From RPQJ01 sp963696545 (GTDB lineage Bacteria; Pseudomonadota; Gammaproteobacteria; Steroidobacterales; Steroidobacteraceae), in the NCBI GenBank assembly GCA_963696545.1, contig CAVOKQ010000003.1:1-64000 (forward strand): DNA of 64,000 nucleotides, written 5' to 3'. Both the position numbers and the translations under genes were made by a program. Shown piece by piece: positions 33,875 to 42,005 of the stretch (position 1 is the first letter of the stretch; each line of letters begins with the position of its first letter). The notes under the pieces were generated by a model. The model worked only from the letters and a program-made list of their open reading frames with translations. It was not told the DNA's origin and ran no database searches.

Positions 33875-34903
33875 TCAGCCGAACTGCCGCAGGAAGCGCA
33901 GGTCGTTGTCGAAATACATGCGGATGTCGTTGACGTTGTAGCGCAGCATCGTGAGCCGCTCGATGCCCATGCCGAACGCGTAGCCGGTGTAGCGCTCCGA
34001 GTCGATGCCGACGTTGGCGAGCACGTTCGGGTGCACCATTCCGCAGCCGGCCACCTCGAGCCAGCCGGTGTTCTTGCACACACGGCAACCCTTGCCGCTG
34101 CAGAACACGCACTCGATGTCCACCTCGGCCGAGGGCTCGGTGAACGGGAAGTACGACGGGCGGAAACGGATGCCGAGCTTGCGCTCGAAGAAGCGCTCGA
34201 CGAAATGGTGCAGCACCGACTTCAGGTGCGCGAAGCTCACGCCCTCGTCCACCACCAGGCCTTCGACCTGGTGGAACATCGGCGTGTGCGTCATGTCGGA
34301 ATCGCAGCGGTAGACGCGGCCCGGCATGATCATCCTGAGCGGTGGCTTGTCGCGCAGCATCGCGCGGACCTGCACCGGCGAGGTGTGCGTGCGCAGCAGC
34401 CGGCCGTCCGGGAAATAGAACGTGTCGTGCATCGCCCGGGCCGGGTGATTCGCCGGGATGTTCAGCGCCTCGAAGTTGTGCCAGTCGTCCTCCACCTCGG
34501 GGCCGTCCTCGACACTGAAGCCAGAATTGCGGAACAGCTCCTCGATCCGCCGACGCACGCGCGTGATCGGGTGCAGCCCGCCCGGCTGCTGGCCACGACC
34601 GGGCTGCGTGACGTCGATGCGGCTGGCTGCGAGCTTGCGCTCGAGTTCCGCCTGCTCGAGTTGCGCCTGCCTGGCGCTCATCAGCGCGGTGATCTCGTCG
34701 CGCACGGCGTTGATGCGTGCGCCGGCATCGCGACGCGCGTCGGGCGGGAGCGTGCCGAGTGACTTCAGCTGCGCCGTGATCGAGCCCTTCTTGCCGAGGA
34801 GTTCGACTTTCAATTCCTCGATCGCGGCCAGGCTCGCGGCGGCCGCGACGGCCTCACGCGCGTGGAGCGCGAGTCGTTCGAGATCGTTGCTGGTGTCGGT
34901 CAT
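33875..34903 (-). CDS. pheS: phenylalanine-tRNA ligase alpha subunit
   Basis: Catalytic class II subunit. 342 residues with an N-terminal coiled coil (about 10-90), motif 1 region HPITRVRRRIEELF, motif 2 around RTHTSPVQVRAMLR and PGRVYRCDSD, a Zn-like cysteine cluster (CVFCSGKGCRVCKNTGW) and motif 3 GMGIERLTMLRY. ATG 34903 (MTDTSNDLERLAL) is preferred to an upstream in-frame Met at 34930, which falls in a hairpin region. pheT follows 15 bp downstream. Confidence 0.95.
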   Translation of the reverse strand: MTDTSNDLERLALHAREAVAAAASLAAIEELKVELLGKKGSITAQLKSLGTLPPDARRDAGARINAVRDEITALMSARQAQLEQAELERKLAASRIDVTQPGRGQQPGGLHPITRVRRRIEELFRNSGFSVEDGPEVEDDWHNFEALNIPANHPARAMHDTFYFPDGRLLRTHTSPVQVRAMLRDKPPLRMIMPGRVYRCDSDMTHTPMFHQVEGLVVDEGVSFAHLKSVLHHFVERFFERKLGIRFRPSYFPFTEPSAEVDIECVFCSGKGCRVCKNTGWLEVAGCGMVHPNVLANVGIDSERYTGYAFGMGIERLTMLRYNVNDIRMYFDNDLRFLRQFG

Positions 34904-34932
34904 GAGGATGAATGGCCTCGCCACAGGCAAGA

Positions 34933-34962
34933 GAGGCCGGGCCGCTTGCGCGCCCCGGCCTC
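34933..34962 (-). terminator. hairpin in the rplT-pheS gap
   Basis: GAGGCCGGG and CCCGGCCTC make a perfect 9-bp stem with a 12-base loop; on the minus strand it is followed by TCTTGCC, only mildly T-rich. It lies where E. coli has the pheM attenuator, but no Phe-rich leader peptide is visible ahead of it. It may be a partial terminator that separates rplT from pheS. Confidence 0.4.
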
Positions 34963-35003
34963 GACCGTGCGATCAATGCGCGGCACAGCCGCGCTCGAAA
35001 CGA

Positions 35004-35363
35004 TCAGGTCCCGAGACTCGCCTTGGCCTTCTCGGCGATCTTGCCGAACGCCTCGATGTCGTGGACCGCGAGGTCCGCAAGCATCTTGCGATCGACTTCG
35101 AGGCCGGCAGCCTTGAGGCCCGCCATCAGGCGGCTGTACGAGAGGTCGAAACCCCGCGCTGCCGCATTGATGCGCGTGATCCACAGCGCGCGGAAATCGC
35201 GCTTCTTGGCCTTGCGGTCGCGATACGCGTACTGGCCCGCCTTGATGACCGCCTGCTTCGCCGTGCGATAGACCTTGCGGCGCGCGTTGTAATAACCCTT
35301 CGCCTTGGCGAGGACCTTCTTGTGTCGGCGTCCAGCGATGACGCCACGCTTAACTCGTGCCAT
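35004..35363 (-). CDS. rplT: 50S ribosomal protein L20
   Basis: Basic ribosome-assembly protein and translational autoregulator of the IF3-L35-L20 operon. 119 residues; MARVKRGVIAGRRHKKVLAK and the C-terminal DIEAFGKIAEKAK are typical. It follows rpmI by 8 bp. Confidence 0.97.
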   Translation of the reverse strand: MARVKRGVIAGRRHKKVLAKAKGYYNARRKVYRTAKQAVIKAGQYAYRDRKAKKRDFRALWITRINAAARGFDLSYSRLMAGLKAAGLEVDRKMLADLAVHDIEAFGKIAEKAKASLGT

Positions 35364-35371
35364 GGGTCACC

Positions 35372-35566
35372 TCAGGCGTGGGGAAGAAGCTTGTCGAGCC
35401 GGCCGGCGTCCTGCTTGGCGACCATGGTGGTGCCGCGCAGCTGGCGCTTACGCTTGCTCGTCTTCTTGGTAAGGATGTGTCGCTTCTGCGACTGGCCGCG
35501 CTTGTAGCCTTTCGCCGTCTTGCGAAAACGCTTCGCCGCAGCCCGGTTGGTCTTCAACTTGGGCAT
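35372..35566 (-). CDS. rpmI: 50S ribosomal protein L35
   Basis: A 64-residue, very basic protein, MPKLKTNRAAAKRFRKTAKG, with the family's length and C-terminal histidine. Middle gene of infC-rpmI-rplT; 77 bp follow infC, without a clear hairpin. Confidence 0.97.
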   Translation of the reverse strand: MPKLKTNRAAAKRFRKTAKGYKRGQSQKRHILTKKTSKRKRQLRGTTMVAKQDAGRLDKLLPHA

Positions 35567-35643
35567 CGTCTACTCCTGTTTGTTGGCCATTGTCACCACG
35601 GGCGAACCCGCGGATCGAAGGCGAAGAACGGATTGCGCCGTCC

Positions 35644-36168
35644 TTACTTCTTTTTCGGCCCCATCATCATGACCATCTGCCGGCCTTCCATCAGCGGGTG
35701 CTGCTCGACCACGGCGTACGCCGCCAGGTCGTTCTGCAACCGGATCAGGACCTGCCGGCCGATGTCGGTGTGGGCCATCTCGCGGCCACGGAACCTCAGG
35801 GTTACCTTGGCCTTGTCACCTTCCTCGAAAAAGCGAATCAGATTCCTCAACTTGATCTGATAGTCGCCTTCGTCGGTTCCGGGACGAAACTTCACTTCCT
35901 TGACCTGGATCTGCTTCTGCTTCTTCTTCGCCGCGTGGGTTTTCTTGTTCTGCTCGAACAGGAATTTCCCGAAGTCGATGATGCGGCAGACGGGCGGTTC
36001 CGCGGTCGGCGAAACCTCCACCAGGTCGAGCTCCTGCGACGCAGCCAGCTGCAGCGCATCGAACCGGCTCATCACACCGACCTGCTCTCCGTCCGCGCCG
36101 ATGATGCGCAACTCGGGGGCGGTGATCTCTTCATTGCGCCGGACGCGCTTTACGGTTGGGGCAGCGAT
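35644..36168 (-). CDS. infC: translation initiation factor IF-3, AUC start
   Basis: Binds the 30S subunit and proofreads start-codon choice. The full domain begins with VKRVRRNEEITAPELRIIG, upstream of the first in-frame ATG. The frame opens right after a TGA, and the only initiation candidate is ATC at 36166-36168, eight bases after GGAGG (36177-36181). This gives 174 residues, the normal length. IF-3 discriminates against such codons, so a rare start allows autoregulation, as for the AUU of E. coli infC. Its Shine-Dalgarno overlaps the thrS stop, coupling the two genes. Confidence 0.93.
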   Translation of the reverse strand: MAAPTVKRVRRNEEITAPELRIIGADGEQVGVMSRFDALQLAASQELDLVEVSPTAEPPVCRIIDFGKFLFEQNKKTHAAKKKQKQIQVKEVKFRPGTDEGDYQIKLRNLIRFFEEGDKAKVTLRFRGREMAHTDIGRQVLIRLQNDLAAYAVVEQHPLMEGRQMVMMMGPKKK

Positions 36169-36181
36169 GCGTCATACCTCC
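36166..36181 (-). promoter_or_regulatory. Shine-Dalgarno and AUC start of infC
   Basis: On the minus strand GGAGG is followed by TATGACGC and then ATC. The ATG seen in this spacer is out of frame and meets a stop within 15 codons. The arrangement decides the infC start and suggests IF-3 autoregulation. Confidence 0.65.
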
Positions 36182-38097
36182 AAAACAGTTCGGCCGTGGC
36201 TCGCAACTTCCGCGGCAAGTCCCGCGGCGATCGTCTCCAGAGACATCGCCCCGAGGTCTTTGCCGTTGCGCGTGCGCACGGCCAGCGAATTTGAACCCGA
36301 CTCACGGTCGCCCGCGACCAGCAGGTACGGGACCCGCCGCAGGGTGTGTTCGCGGATTTTAAAGCCGACTTTCTCGTTTCGCAAATCCATTTCGACCCGA
36401 AGCCCCTGATTTTTCAGGAATTCAGTTGCTTTTCGGCAATATTCGGCCTGCCCGTCGGTGATATTCATCACCACGGCCTGCACCGGGGCCAGCCAGGTCG
36501 GGAACCGGCCGGCATGGTTTTCGATCAGGATGCCGATGAAGCGCTCCATCGAGCCGAGTACGGCCCGGTGCAGCATGACCGGCCGGTGGGTCGCCCCGTC
36601 TTCGCCCACATACTCGGCGCCGAGGCGTTCCGGCAGGATGAAATCCACCTGCAGCGTGCCGCACTGCCAGTCGCGGCCGATCGCGTCCCGGAGCACGAAC
36701 TCGAGCTTCGGGCCGTAGAAAGCGCCCTCGCCCGGGTTCAGCGTGTACTCGAGACCGGCAGCCTCGACGGCGCTCTGCAGCGCGTGCTCGGCCTTGTCCC
36801 AGGTTGCATCGCTGCCGGCGCGCTTCGCCGGACGGTCCGAGAACTTGACCGCGATCTCCGTGAAGCCGAAATCCGCGTAGACGCTCTTCAGCAGGTCGCA
36901 GAACGCAACCGTCTCGGAGTTGATCTGGTCTTCGGTGCAGAAGATATGCGCGTCGTCCTGCGTGAACGCACGCACGCGCATCAGGCCATGCAGAGCGCCC
37001 GACGGCTCGTTGCGGTGGCACGCGCCGAACTCGGCCATGCGCAGCGGCAGGTCGCGGTACGACTTGATGCCCTGGCGGAAGATCTTCACATGGCCCGGGC
37101 AGTTCATCGGCTTGACCGCGAGCACGCGCTCCTCGGACTCGGCGATGAACATGTTGGGCGCGTAGTTCTCCCAGTGGCCGGAGCGCTCCCACAGCGACCG
37201 GTCGATCAGCTGCGGGGTCTTCACCTCGACGTAGCCCGATTCGGCGAGCCGGCCGCGCATGTACTGCTCGATCGTCTGCCAGAGCGTGTAGCCGTTCGGG
37301 TGCCAGAACACGCTGCCGACCGCTTCTTCCTGCGTATGGAACAACCCGAGCTCGCGACCGACGCGGCGGTGATCGCGCTTCTCCGCTTCCTCGAGGCGCG
37401 TCAGGTAGGCCTTGAGGTCCTTCTCGTTCGCCCACGCGGTGCCGTAGATGCGCTGCAGCATCTCGTTCTTCGAGTCGCCGCGCCAGTACGCGCCCGCGAC
37501 CTTCATCAGCTTGAAGGCCCCGAGCTTGCCGGTGCTGGGGACGTGCGGGCCGCGGCAAAGGTCGAACCATTCGCCCTGCCCGTACAGGCTGATGTCCTCG
37601 GCCGTCGGGATGCTGGCGATGATCTCGGCCTTGTAGTGTTCGCCGATGCGCTCGAACGTCGCGACCGCCTCGTCGCGCGGCATCAGCTGCCGTTCGACCT
37701 TGAGGTCGGCCTTCGCGAGCTCGTGCATCTTCGCCTCGAATTTCTCGAGGTCTTCCGGCGTGAACGGCCGCTTGAACGCGAAGTCGTAATAGAACCCGTC
37801 GTCGATCACCGGGCCGATCGTGACCTGCGCATCCGGGTACACCGACTGCACCGCCTGCGCGAGCAGGTGCGCCGTCGAGTGGCGGATGATTTCGAGGCCT
37901 TCAGGATCCTTGCCCGTGACGATCGCGAGCGCGGCGTCGCGCTCGATGGCGAACGACGTGTCGACGAGCTTGCCGTCCACCTTGCCCGCCAGCGCGGCCT
38001 TGGCGAGGCCCGGGCCAATGTCGGCCGCGACCTGCGCCACGGTCACCGGACCGGCGTAGGTTCGCTGGCTGCCGTCGGGCAGGGTTATCACGGGCAT
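36172..38097 (-). CDS. thrS: threonine-tRNA ligase
   Basis: Class II synthetase of 641 residues with all modules: TGS domain (1-60, MPVITLPDGSQRTYAG), the editing domain with HSTAHLLAQAVQ and the SDK-type second domain, the catalytic core with the Zn-binding MNCPGHVKIF (Cys), FRSYRDLP-like motif 2 region, and LHRAVLGSMERFIGIL (motif 3), then the anticodon-binding domain. First of thrS-infC-rpmI-rplT. It starts 26 bp after the tRNA-Val gene. Confidence 0.97.
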   Translation of the reverse strand: MPVITLPDGSQRTYAGPVTVAQVAADIGPGLAKAALAGKVDGKLVDTSFAIERDAALAIVTGKDPEGLEIIRHSTAHLLAQAVQSVYPDAQVTIGPVIDDGFYYDFAFKRPFTPEDLEKFEAKMHELAKADLKVERQLMPRDEAVATFERIGEHYKAEIIASIPTAEDISLYGQGEWFDLCRGPHVPSTGKLGAFKLMKVAGAYWRGDSKNEMLQRIYGTAWANEKDLKAYLTRLEEAEKRDHRRVGRELGLFHTQEEAVGSVFWHPNGYTLWQTIEQYMRGRLAESGYVEVKTPQLIDRSLWERSGHWENYAPNMFIAESEERVLAVKPMNCPGHVKIFRQGIKSYRDLPLRMAEFGACHRNEPSGALHGLMRVRAFTQDDAHIFCTEDQINSETVAFCDLLKSVYADFGFTEIAVKFSDRPAKRAGSDATWDKAEHALQSAVEAAGLEYTLNPGEGAFYGPKLEFVLRDAIGRDWQCGTLQVDFILPERLGAEYVGEDGATHRPVMLHRAVLGSMERFIGILIENHAGRFPTWLAPVQAVVMNITDGQAEYCRKATEFLKNQGLRVEMDLRNEKVGFKIREHTLRRVPYLLVAGDRESGSNSLAVRTRNGKDLGAMSLETIAAGLAAEVASHGRTVLEV

Positions 38098-38123
38098 GTT
38101 CGGATCCTTGGCAGGTCAGGGTC

Positions 38124-38198
38124 TGGTGGGCGCACGTGGGATCGAACCACGGACCCCTACCATGTCAAGGTAGTGCTCTACCGCTGAGCTATGCGCCC
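38124..38198 (-). tRNA. tRNA-Val (anticodon GAC)
   Basis: 75 bases with encoded CCA. Acceptor GGGCGCA/TGCGCCC, D-arm AGCTCAGCGGTAGAGC, anticodon stem CTACC/GGTAG around TTGACAT with GAC, and T-arm GTTCGATCC. It lies between uvrB and thrS on the same strand. Confidence 0.95.
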
Positions 38199-38239
38199 TC
38201 AAACGAGCCGCGAAGGATACAGCGACCCGGCGGGGAACC

Positions 38240-41200
38240 CTACCCTGCCAACGCCCCCGGCGCGCCGAACGCCTGCTCCCGCAGCTTCTCGATCTGGTCA
38301 CGGATCCGCGCGGCTTCCTCGAACTCGAGGTTGCGGGCGTGCTTGTACATCTCGGCCTCGAGCTTCTTGATCTTCTTGATGGCCTGCTCGGGCCCGAGCG
38401 GCATGCTGCTCTCCTCGCCCCGGCGGCCGCGTCCACCGCGGTCGCCGCCCTCAGCGTCCCCGCGCGCACCCTCCATCACGTCGGCCACGGCCTTGATGAT
38501 CGTGCGCGGAGTGATGCCGTGCTGCACGTTGTACTCGATCTGCTTCGCACGCCGGCGCCCCGTCTCCGCGAGCGCGCGCTCGATCGATCCGGTGATCCGG
38601 TCGGCGTACAGGATCGCCTTGCCATGCTCATTGCGCGCTGCCCGGCCGATGGTCTGGATCAGCGAGCCCTCGGAGCGCAGGAACCCTTCCTTGTCCGCGT
38701 CGAGGATCGCGACCAGCGACACCTCAGGCATGTCGAGGCCTTCGCGCAGCAGGTTGATGCCCACCAGCACGTCGAACTTGCCGAGCCTCAGGTCGCGGAT
38801 GATCTCGACGCGCTCGACCGTCTCGATGTCGGAATGCAGGTAGCGCACGCGCACGCCGTGCTCATCGAGATACTCCGTGAGGTCCTCGGCCATGCGCTTG
38901 GTGAGCGTGGTGATCAGCACCCGCTCATCGCGCGCAACGCAGCGACCTATCTCGGAGAGCACGTCGTCGACCTGCGTGCGCACCGGCCGGATCTCGACCT
39001 CGGGATCAACGAGGCCAGTGGGCCGGACCACCTGCTCCACTACGGCCCCGGACTTGCGCGCCTCGTACGGGCCCGGGGTCGCCGAGACGAAGATCGTCTG
39101 CGGCGACATCGCCTCCCACTCGTCGAAGCGCAGTGGGCGATTGTCGAGCGCCGACGGCAGCCGGAATCCGTACTCGACCAGCGTTTCCTTGCGCGAGCGA
39201 TCCCCCTTGTACATGCCGCCGAGCTGAGGGATGGTCACGTGGCTCTCGTCGACGACCAGCAGCGCGCCCTCGGGCAGGTAGTCGAACAGGCACGGTGGCG
39301 GTTCGCCGGGTGCACGGCCCGACAGGTAGCGCGAGTAGTTCTCGATGCCGGCGCAGTAGCCGACCTCCATCATCATCTCGAGGTCGAAAATGCAGCGCTG
39401 CTCGAGCCGCTGCGCCTCGACGAGCTTGTTCAACCCACGCAACTCGATCAGCCGTTCGCGCAGTTCCTCGCGGATCAGGCTGATCGCCTTGTCGATCCGC
39501 TCCTTCGGCGTCACATAGTGCGACGACGGGTACACGGTGAGCCGCGGGACCTTGCGCAGCACCTCGCCGGTCAGCGGGTCGAACCAGGACAGCGCCTCGA
39601 TCTCGTCGTCGAACAGCTCGACGCGCGCAGCCTCGCGACTCGACTCCGCCGGGAAGATGTCGATCACGTCGCCGCGCACGCGATACGTGCCGGCCGACAG
39701 GTCGAGCTCGTTGCGCGTGTATTGCATGTCGGCGAGCCGGCGCAGCAGCTTGCGCTGGTCCATCCGCTCGCCGCGCACCAGGTGCAGCACCATCGCGAAG
39801 TAGGCCTGCGGATCGCCGAGGCCGTAGATCGACGAAACCGTCGCAACGATGATCGAGTCGCGGCGTTCGAGCAGCGCCTTCGTGGCCGAGAGGCGCATCT
39901 GCTCGATATGGGCGTTCACCGAAGCGTCCTTCTCGATGTACGTGTCGGACGACGGCACGTACGCCTCCGGCTGGTAGTAGTCGTAGTAGCTGACGAAGTA
40001 CTCGACCGAGTTGTCGGGGAAGAACTCGCGGAACTCGCCGTACAGTTGTGCCGCCAGCGTCTTGTTGTGCGCCATCACCAGCGTCGGGCGCTGCAGCCGC
40101 TCGATCACGTTGGCGATCGTGTATGTGTTGTGCACGATCGCTCCGCCGTGCCCGGCGAGAAACGTCTCAGGCCCAGGGACCGACAGGTCATAAACGCAGG
40201 GGTAGGGATAGTCGATCGGTCGCACGGTCTCAACCTGTGTCCAGCGCACGGCGCACAAGTTCTGCGCCTTCTTCCACGCACCCCACCATGCAAAATCCTG
40301 TACGCTTCGTCTGCCGGCCGAATCGGCCAGTGCGCTGAGCATGCGTACCAGAAGACGCCGACTTGGCCGCCGCTTGCCACTCTCGATCATGCTGACGGCA
40401 CTGTGCGTGACGCCGCACGCCGCACCCAGCTGCGACATCTTCAGCTCGAGCTGCAGGCGCAGGCTCTTCAACGTCGACGGACAGATCGGGATGACGTCGA
40501 CATTTGTGTCTGCCTTTCGGCCGAGCACTGTCGATAGACGAACCGCTTTCTCCGGGTGGTCGAATCCAACGGCCTCCTCGTACCGGCGCAGGTCCTCACA
40601 ACCAGAGATACAGACGCTGAAATAGACCCCACCCGCATGAGCCGAGTTCGTCGCGCGCTTCCGTGACGTGCGCAGTCGCGCGTGGATGCCGAATCGCTTC
40701 AGGGCGTACGCGAGGTCTGATGACAGAGCTCGACTCGCCGTTGTAGCTATCACCTCGCCACAAGAACCGACTGTCCCGTCGCCATCGAAGTACGCACGAA
40801 GCATCGTCGCCAAGGCGGCGTCTGAGAGTTGGGGCCAGAAGTCAGGGAGACGCTTGCTGGACGCGCGCCCCCCGCACAATCGATGGAGCAACAGTGTCAG
40901 CGCTTTCGATGAAATCGCGTAATCGCTGCTTGGACGAATGCGGTACGGAATTCCGAGGCTTGCGAGCGAACTCTCGATGCGTCGGCGCAACACTGGATGG
41001 CGATTAGCAAGAATGAAATAGTTTCGCTGCGCGTTGCCCTCCGCAACGTAGTAGCCGAACAGTCGAAGAACGTCGTCGCTGAGAGTCAGGGCAGCGGGAA
41101 GGCTGCAACGCTCGCGCTTTCCGCCGACACGCCAGCCTTCGGCCCGCCCGGCTTGATACACACCGAGCCTGAGGAACTGAGCAACCTTGATCCCGCGACC

Positions 41201-41923
41201 CCGAATGCCGCGCCGCATTGCCGACAGTTTCGGGTACGGATTGATGCCGCTGGACCTCATGACGGAAGTGAAGTCCGCCATTCCCCCCGCTGCAACGTAC
41301 TCGAGAACCGACTTCTCGGCGAAAACGGAAAGCGTCGTGTCAGCCAGGTAGGGCAACACGTCGAGCACCCGCAGATCGCCGGTGCTTTCCAGCCTCTCTG
41401 GGACCGGAATGAAGTCGCCTTCGAGGGCCTCCTCGGTACGGATCAGCAATGGCTGGCCGCCCCGCAGGACCCAAAGGTTGTGATCGCCTGTCAGAGTGAC
41501 CATGCGGCCGCAGCGTGTCGCGAGTTCAAACATTCGCTGCGGAGCGCGATGTCGAAGGAATGCGCCAACGCGGTGCAGGCCTTCGGTTCCTCGCTGAACG
41601 TCGAAGCCATGAGTGGAAAACGCCCTTTCGACGCAGCAGTAGGACTCCGTCTCGTCGGCGCAGGTCGTCGACGCTCCACTTTCCGACATTAGGCCGTCGA
41701 TGAACGGCCCGGCGCGGACGATGGACGCTCGACTCCTTCCGGCAAGATGCTCCACGACGTATATCTCGTCGTCGTACCCAATGCTCTTGCCGCTCCCCGT
41801 CACTCCAAGCAGCGTCTGGTGCGAAAGGCCGTTTTCGAGCCCTTCCACCAGACGCCCGATGGCCTCGGGCTGGTCGCCCGCGGGCTGGTAGTCCGCCTGC
41901 AATCGGAACGGCTTGGTTTCCAT
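38240..41923 (-). CDS. uvrB: excinuclease ABC subunit B, interrupted by an intein
   Basis: Damage-verifying helicase of nucleotide-excision repair. The frame is 1227 codons because an intein of 553 residues (47-599) sits in the Walker A motif: VTGSGK(46) then intein then TYTIANVIE. The spliced product would be 674 residues, normal for UvrB. Extein landmarks: LQADYQPAGDQPEAIGRL at the start, the beta-hairpin region YYDYYQPEAYVP, Walker B DESHVTIPQ, helicase motif QTIGRAARNEHGKA and the C-terminal UvrC-binding coiled coil (EAEMYKHARNLEFEEAARIRD). It lacks function unless spliced, since the P-loop is split. Divergent from the aminotransferase gene. Confidence 0.95.
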   Translation of the reverse strand: METKPFRLQADYQPAGDQPEAIGRLVEGLENGLSHQTLLGVTGSGKSIGYDDEIYVVEHLAGRSRASIVRAGPFIDGLMSESGASTTCADETESYCCVERAFSTHGFDVQRGTEGLHRVGAFLRHRAPQRMFELATRCGRMVTLTGDHNLWVLRGGQPLLIRTEEALEGDFIPVPERLESTGDLRVLDVLPYLADTTLSVFAEKSVLEYVAAGGMADFTSVMRSSGINPYPKLSAMRRGIRGRGIKVAQFLRLGVYQAGRAEGWRVGGKRERCSLPAALTLSDDVLRLFGYYVAEGNAQRNYFILANRHPVLRRRIESSLASLGIPYRIRPSSDYAISSKALTLLLHRLCGGRASSKRLPDFWPQLSDAALATMLRAYFDGDGTVGSCGEVIATTASRALSSDLAYALKRFGIHARLRTSRKRATNSAHAGGVYFSVCISGCEDLRRYEEAVGFDHPEKAVRLSTVLGRKADTNVDVIPICPSTLKSLRLQLELKMSQLGAACGVTHSAVSMIESGKRRPSRRLLVRMLSALADSAGRRSVQDFAWWGAWKKAQNLCAVRWTQVETVRPIDYPYPCVYDLSVPGPETFLAGHGGAIVHNTYTIANVIERLQRPTLVMAHNKTLAAQLYGEFREFFPDNSVEYFVSYYDYYQPEAYVPSSDTYIEKDASVNAHIEQMRLSATKALLERRDSIIVATVSSIYGLGDPQAYFAMVLHLVRGERMDQRKLLRRLADMQYTRNELDLSAGTYRVRGDVIDIFPAESSREAARVELFDDEIEALSWFDPLTGEVLRKVPRLTVYPSSHYVTPKERIDKAISLIREELRERLIELRGLNKLVEAQRLEQRCIFDLEMMMEVGYCAGIENYSRYLSGRAPGEPPPCLFDYLPEGALLVVDESHVTIPQLGGMYKGDRSRKETLVEYGFRLPSALDNRPLRFDEWEAMSPQTIFVSATPGPYEARKSGAVVEQVVRPTGLVDPEVEIRPVRTQVDDVLSEIGRCVARDERVLITTLTKRMAEDLTEYLDEHGVRVRYLHSDIETVERVEIIRDLRLGKFDVLVGINLLREGLDMPEVSLVAILDADKEGFLRSEGSLIQTIGRAARNEHGKAILYADRITGSIERALAETGRRRAKQIEYNVQHGITPRTIIKAVADVMEGARGDAEGGDRGGRGRRGEESSMPLGPEQAIKKIKKLEAEMYKHARNLEFEEAARIRDQIEKLREQAFGAPGALAG
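40127..41785 (-). mobile_element. intein with LAGLIDADG endonuclease and XRE-like HTH, inserted in UvrB Walker A
   Basis: In-frame insert of 553 codons. Splicing residues: Ser1 (SIGYDDEIYVVEH, block A), Thr and His of block B (VTLTGDHNLWV, residues 99-102 of the intein), block F (CVYDLSVPGPETFLAGHGG) and block G GGAIVHN, with penultimate His and terminal Asn, then extein Thr+1. Endonuclease: two LAGLIDADG-type motifs, LRLFGYYVAEGNA (41030-41068) and LRAYFDGDGTVG (40766-40801), each keeping an acidic residue. Between the second motif and block F lies an XRE-like helix-turn-helix, MSQLGAACGVTHSAVSMIE (about 40331-40474). All key residues are present, so splicing and homing are predicted to be active. 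Codons such as ATA, CTA, AGT and GGA are more frequent than in the flanking uvrB, which suggests transfer. Confidence 0.93.
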
Positions 41924-41946
41924 TTATCGCACGGCGAAAGCCGCGG

Positions 41947-41975
41947 TTGGGGGATCTGTCAGATTACCCTAAAAT
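41947..41975 (+). promoter_or_regulatory. candidate promoter of the aminotransferase gene
   Basis: TTGGGG (41947-41952) and TAAAAT (41970-41975) are 17 bp apart in the 82-bp space between divergent uvrB and the aminotransferase. The -10 box is good, the -35 weak. Confidence 0.4.
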
Positions 41976-42005
41976 ACGCGCTCCCTCCCGCTCCGGAAGA
42001 CTCCA

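Noticed and set aside
34903..35003. A pheM-like Phe-rich leader peptide before pheS
   Set aside because: A hairpin is present but no short frame with phenylalanine codons was found.
38339..40537. A 732-codon open frame opposite uvrB, extending into the intein
   Set aside because: Antisense; crosses an extein/intein boundary without any domain logic.
40127..41785. The insert in uvrB read as an inserted gene that destroys uvrB, or as a transposon
   Set aside because: The frame is continuous, intein blocks A, B, F and G are in order, and the extein joins exactly at the conserved GK/T.
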